NCBI GenBank assembly: GCA_029961685.1
Contig: JARWKL010000007.1
Location: 9,509,406 to 9,573,405, forward strand
Direction of reading: 5' to 3'
Origin: Aristolochia californica
Taxonomy: Eukaryota; Streptophyta; Magnoliopsida; Piperales; Aristolochiaceae
Length of the DNA stretch: 64,000 nucleotides
The stretch's first letter is position 1, and each line of letters begins with the position of its first letter. Of the stretch, positions 61,801-64,000 are shown one piece after another. The translations under genes and the position numbers were made by a program. Below the pieces are notes generated by a model. That model saw only the letters and a list, made by a program, of their open reading frames with translations, was not told the origin of the DNA and did no database searches.

Positions 61801-63515
61801 AATCTAGAAAGAGTTTACAATCCCTAAAAGTTATTGACACTTTATCGAATTATCTCTCTCTACAATTTTGCATTTCCCTTTTAGATTTATTCTTTTTCCT
61901 TAAATCAAAACTTGAGTTTTCACTTTCCCTTTTATCTCTCGTAAACAAAAAAGATACGGAAAATAAATCACAAAAAAATGAAAATTTTAGAGTTTTTTTA
62001 TGCAAAAATTTTACAACAACAACTAATGTAAGCAAAGAAAATTTATTGACACACCATAAATGAACACAAAAGTTTTGATATCCAAGTTTGGGAAAATCCA
62101 CTAGTTCAACCGTGATAGCTTAGAATTCTATAAGAAAGAGATTTATAATTGCTCCAGCAAATGTTTTAAATGTGGATATGTATGCTTGAAGCATTTTAAA
62201 GATGCAGATGACCTACGGATCCAAACCTCAATAAATTCTCAAGTTTGGGTGCAGTGGGATATTTACCCGAGATAAACATTCAATTATTTTACCCATTTAC
62301 AAAAAACCTGACCTAACAATCATAGATGATTGTAAAGTTATTTATTGATCAATCATGCGTAACGGGCTATATTTTTGTAAGAAAGGGCTAATGGATTGGG
62401 AGTCAACACTCAGCTAAAAATTCCATGCCTCCCCCTATGTTTCGCAACGATTGCAAAACCTGATATATAAAAAAAGAAAGAGTTTACAATCCCGAAAACT
62501 TACAGACACTTTTCGGAATTATCACTCTCTACATTTCTGAGTTTCCATTTTAGATATATACTTTTTTCCTTAAATCAAAACATGAGTTTTCACTTTTCCC
62601 TTTATCTCTCGTAAAAAAAAAAGATAAGGCAAACATATCACAACAAAATGAAAATTTTAGAGTTTCAGTATGCAAAAAATTTAGAACAATAACAAATGTA
62701 ATAGAAGACCAATAAAAAATGTAATAGAAAATTTATTCACACACCACAAATGAACACAAAAATTTTGATATCCAAGTTTGGGAAATTCCTCTAGTTCAAC
62801 CCTGGTCACTTGGAATTTTATAAGAAAGACATTTCTAGTTGATCCTGAACATGTTTTAAATGTGGATGTGCATGCTTGAAACATGTTAAAGATGCAGATG
62901 ACCTATGGATCCAAACGTCATTAAATTCTAAAGTTTGGGAGGGGTGGGATATTTACCTGAGCCAAACAAGGCATTATTTTTCCCATTTACAAAAGAGTTG
63001 ACCTAAGAATAATAGATGATCGTCAAGTGATTTATCGGTCAATCAAGTGTAATGGGCTATTTTTTTTTAAGAAAAGACTTATGGATTGGGAGTCAACACT
63101 CAGATAAAAATTCCCCCACCTCTCCCTTTGTTTCCCAACAATTGCAAAACCTGATATATAAAAACTAGAAAGAACTTACAATCCCAAAAAGTTACCGACT
63201 CTTTTTTGAATTATCTCTCTCTACATTTGTGCATTTCCATTTAAATGTATAATTTTTCCTTCAATCAAAACTTGACTTTTCACTTTTCCCTTTATCTCTC
63301 GTAAACAAAAAAGATAAGGCAAACAAATCACAATAAAATGAAAATTTTAGTGTATCTATGCAAAAAATTTAGGACAACAACAAATGTAAGCAAATAAAAT
63401 TTATTCACACACCACAAATGAACACAAAATTTTTAAATCCAAGTTTTGGAAAGTCCACTAGTTCAACACTCATAGCTTGGAATTGTATAAGAAAGAGATT
63501 TCTAGTTGATCCTGC

Positions 63516-63553
63516 ACATGTTTTAAATGTGGATATGCATGCTTGAAACATGT
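63516..63553. repeat. Second short inverted repeat in the satellite monomer (representative)
   Basis: ACATGTTT at 63516-63523 is matched by its reverse complement AAACATGT at 63546-63553, with a 22-bp spacer that itself contains the palindromes ATGCAT and GCATGC. The arrangement recurs in most monomers at the same phase. Many monomers carry one-base arm variants. Function is unknown. Confidence 0.6.
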
Positions 63554-64000
63554 TAAAGATGCAGATGACCTACGGATCCAAACCTCATTAAATTCTCAAG
63601 TTTGGGTGTGGTGGGATATTTACCCGAGGCAAACAAGCCATTATTTTGCCCATTTACACAAAAACTGACCTAACAATCATAGATGATTGTAAAGTGATTT
63701 ATCGGTCAATCATGCGTAATGGGCTATATTTTTGTAAGAAATTACTTATAATTTTAGCATCAACGCTCAGGTAAAAATTCCCCCGCCTCCCCCTTTGTGT
63801 CCCGACAATTGCAAAACCTGATATTTAAAATTAGATAGAGTTTACAATCCCTAAAGGTATAGACACTTTTTGGAATTATCGCTCTCTAAATTTTTGTGTT
63901 TCCCTTTTAGATGTATACTTTTTCCTTAAATCAAAACATGAGTTTTCACTTTTCCTTTTATCTATCGAAAACAAAAAATATAAAGCTAACAGATCACAAC

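Larger units (their letters stand above)
56816..64000. repeat. Satellite array, block 7
   Basis: About eleven monomers to the window end. A run of 12 C at 56844-56855 replaces the usual CCCCCGCCTCCCCC. The monomer at about 56900-57250 is shortened and changes phase near 57246 (CAAATCTCTCGTAAAC). No gene is seen. Confidence 0.9.

Noticed and set aside
1..64000. CRISPR array or bacterial repeat locus
   Set aside because: Repeats are about 665 bp and contiguous, with no short repeat/spacer pattern. The embedded elements are plant viral.

Overview
The window is AT-rich plant nuclear DNA made of two things only: a long tandem satellite with a monomer of about 665-670 bp, and two decayed, genome-length copies of an endogenous plant pararetrovirus (Caulimoviridae) embedded in it in the same orientation. 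I see no host protein-coding gene, no tRNA or rRNA gene, no bacterial feature and no CRISPR array. A flowering plant is indicated by the caulimovirid reverse transcriptase, the plant initiator-tRNA-Met primer site TGGTATCAGAGC and the satellite architecture, which looks like pericentromeric or other constitutive heterochromatin. The species cannot be named from the sequence.

Layout: 1-6994 satellite; 6995-14737 pararetrovirus copy 1 (minus strand); 14738-19240 satellite; 19241-20169 satellite with two out-of-register joints; 20170-about 24690 satellite that re-aligns with 1-about 4500; about 24690-39898 satellite, with a 1337-bp two-monomer higher-order repeat near 33880-36540; 39899-47495 pararetrovirus copy 2 (minus strand); 47496-51550 satellite; 51551-56815 three near-identical copies of a 1985-bp three-monomer higher-order repeat, the third shortened; 56816-64000 satellite, with a homogenised subfamily at about 60100-61800. 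The roughly 14.7-kb segment at 4500-19240, including virus copy 1, re-appears collinearly at about 37450-51990 with virus copy 2. The two virus copies sit at the same base of the satellite monomer, so one integration was later duplicated with its flanks.

Read in its own direction (high to low coordinate), each virus copy has: a 78-bp terminal repeat, the tRNA-Met primer site, a 108-codon 5' frame (ORF1), a frame with a caulimovirid ORF VI/viroplasmin-type domain (ORF2), a 602-residue coat-protein frame with a CCHC zinc knuckle, a 655-residue protease / reverse transcriptase / RNase H frame, an unrecognised 491-residue frame (ORF4), a promoter with a TATA box and TGACG-type elements, a leader of roughly 1 kb, and the second terminal repeat. 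No integrase and no recognisable movement protein were seen. All genes are broken in both copies, mostly by stop codons that arose as C-to-T or G-to-A changes, and the lesions differ between copies, so most of the decay followed the duplication.

The many 60-100-codon open frames in the satellite are recurrent shadows of the repeat and are not annotated as genes. Percent identities were not computed; statements on similarity are by eye.
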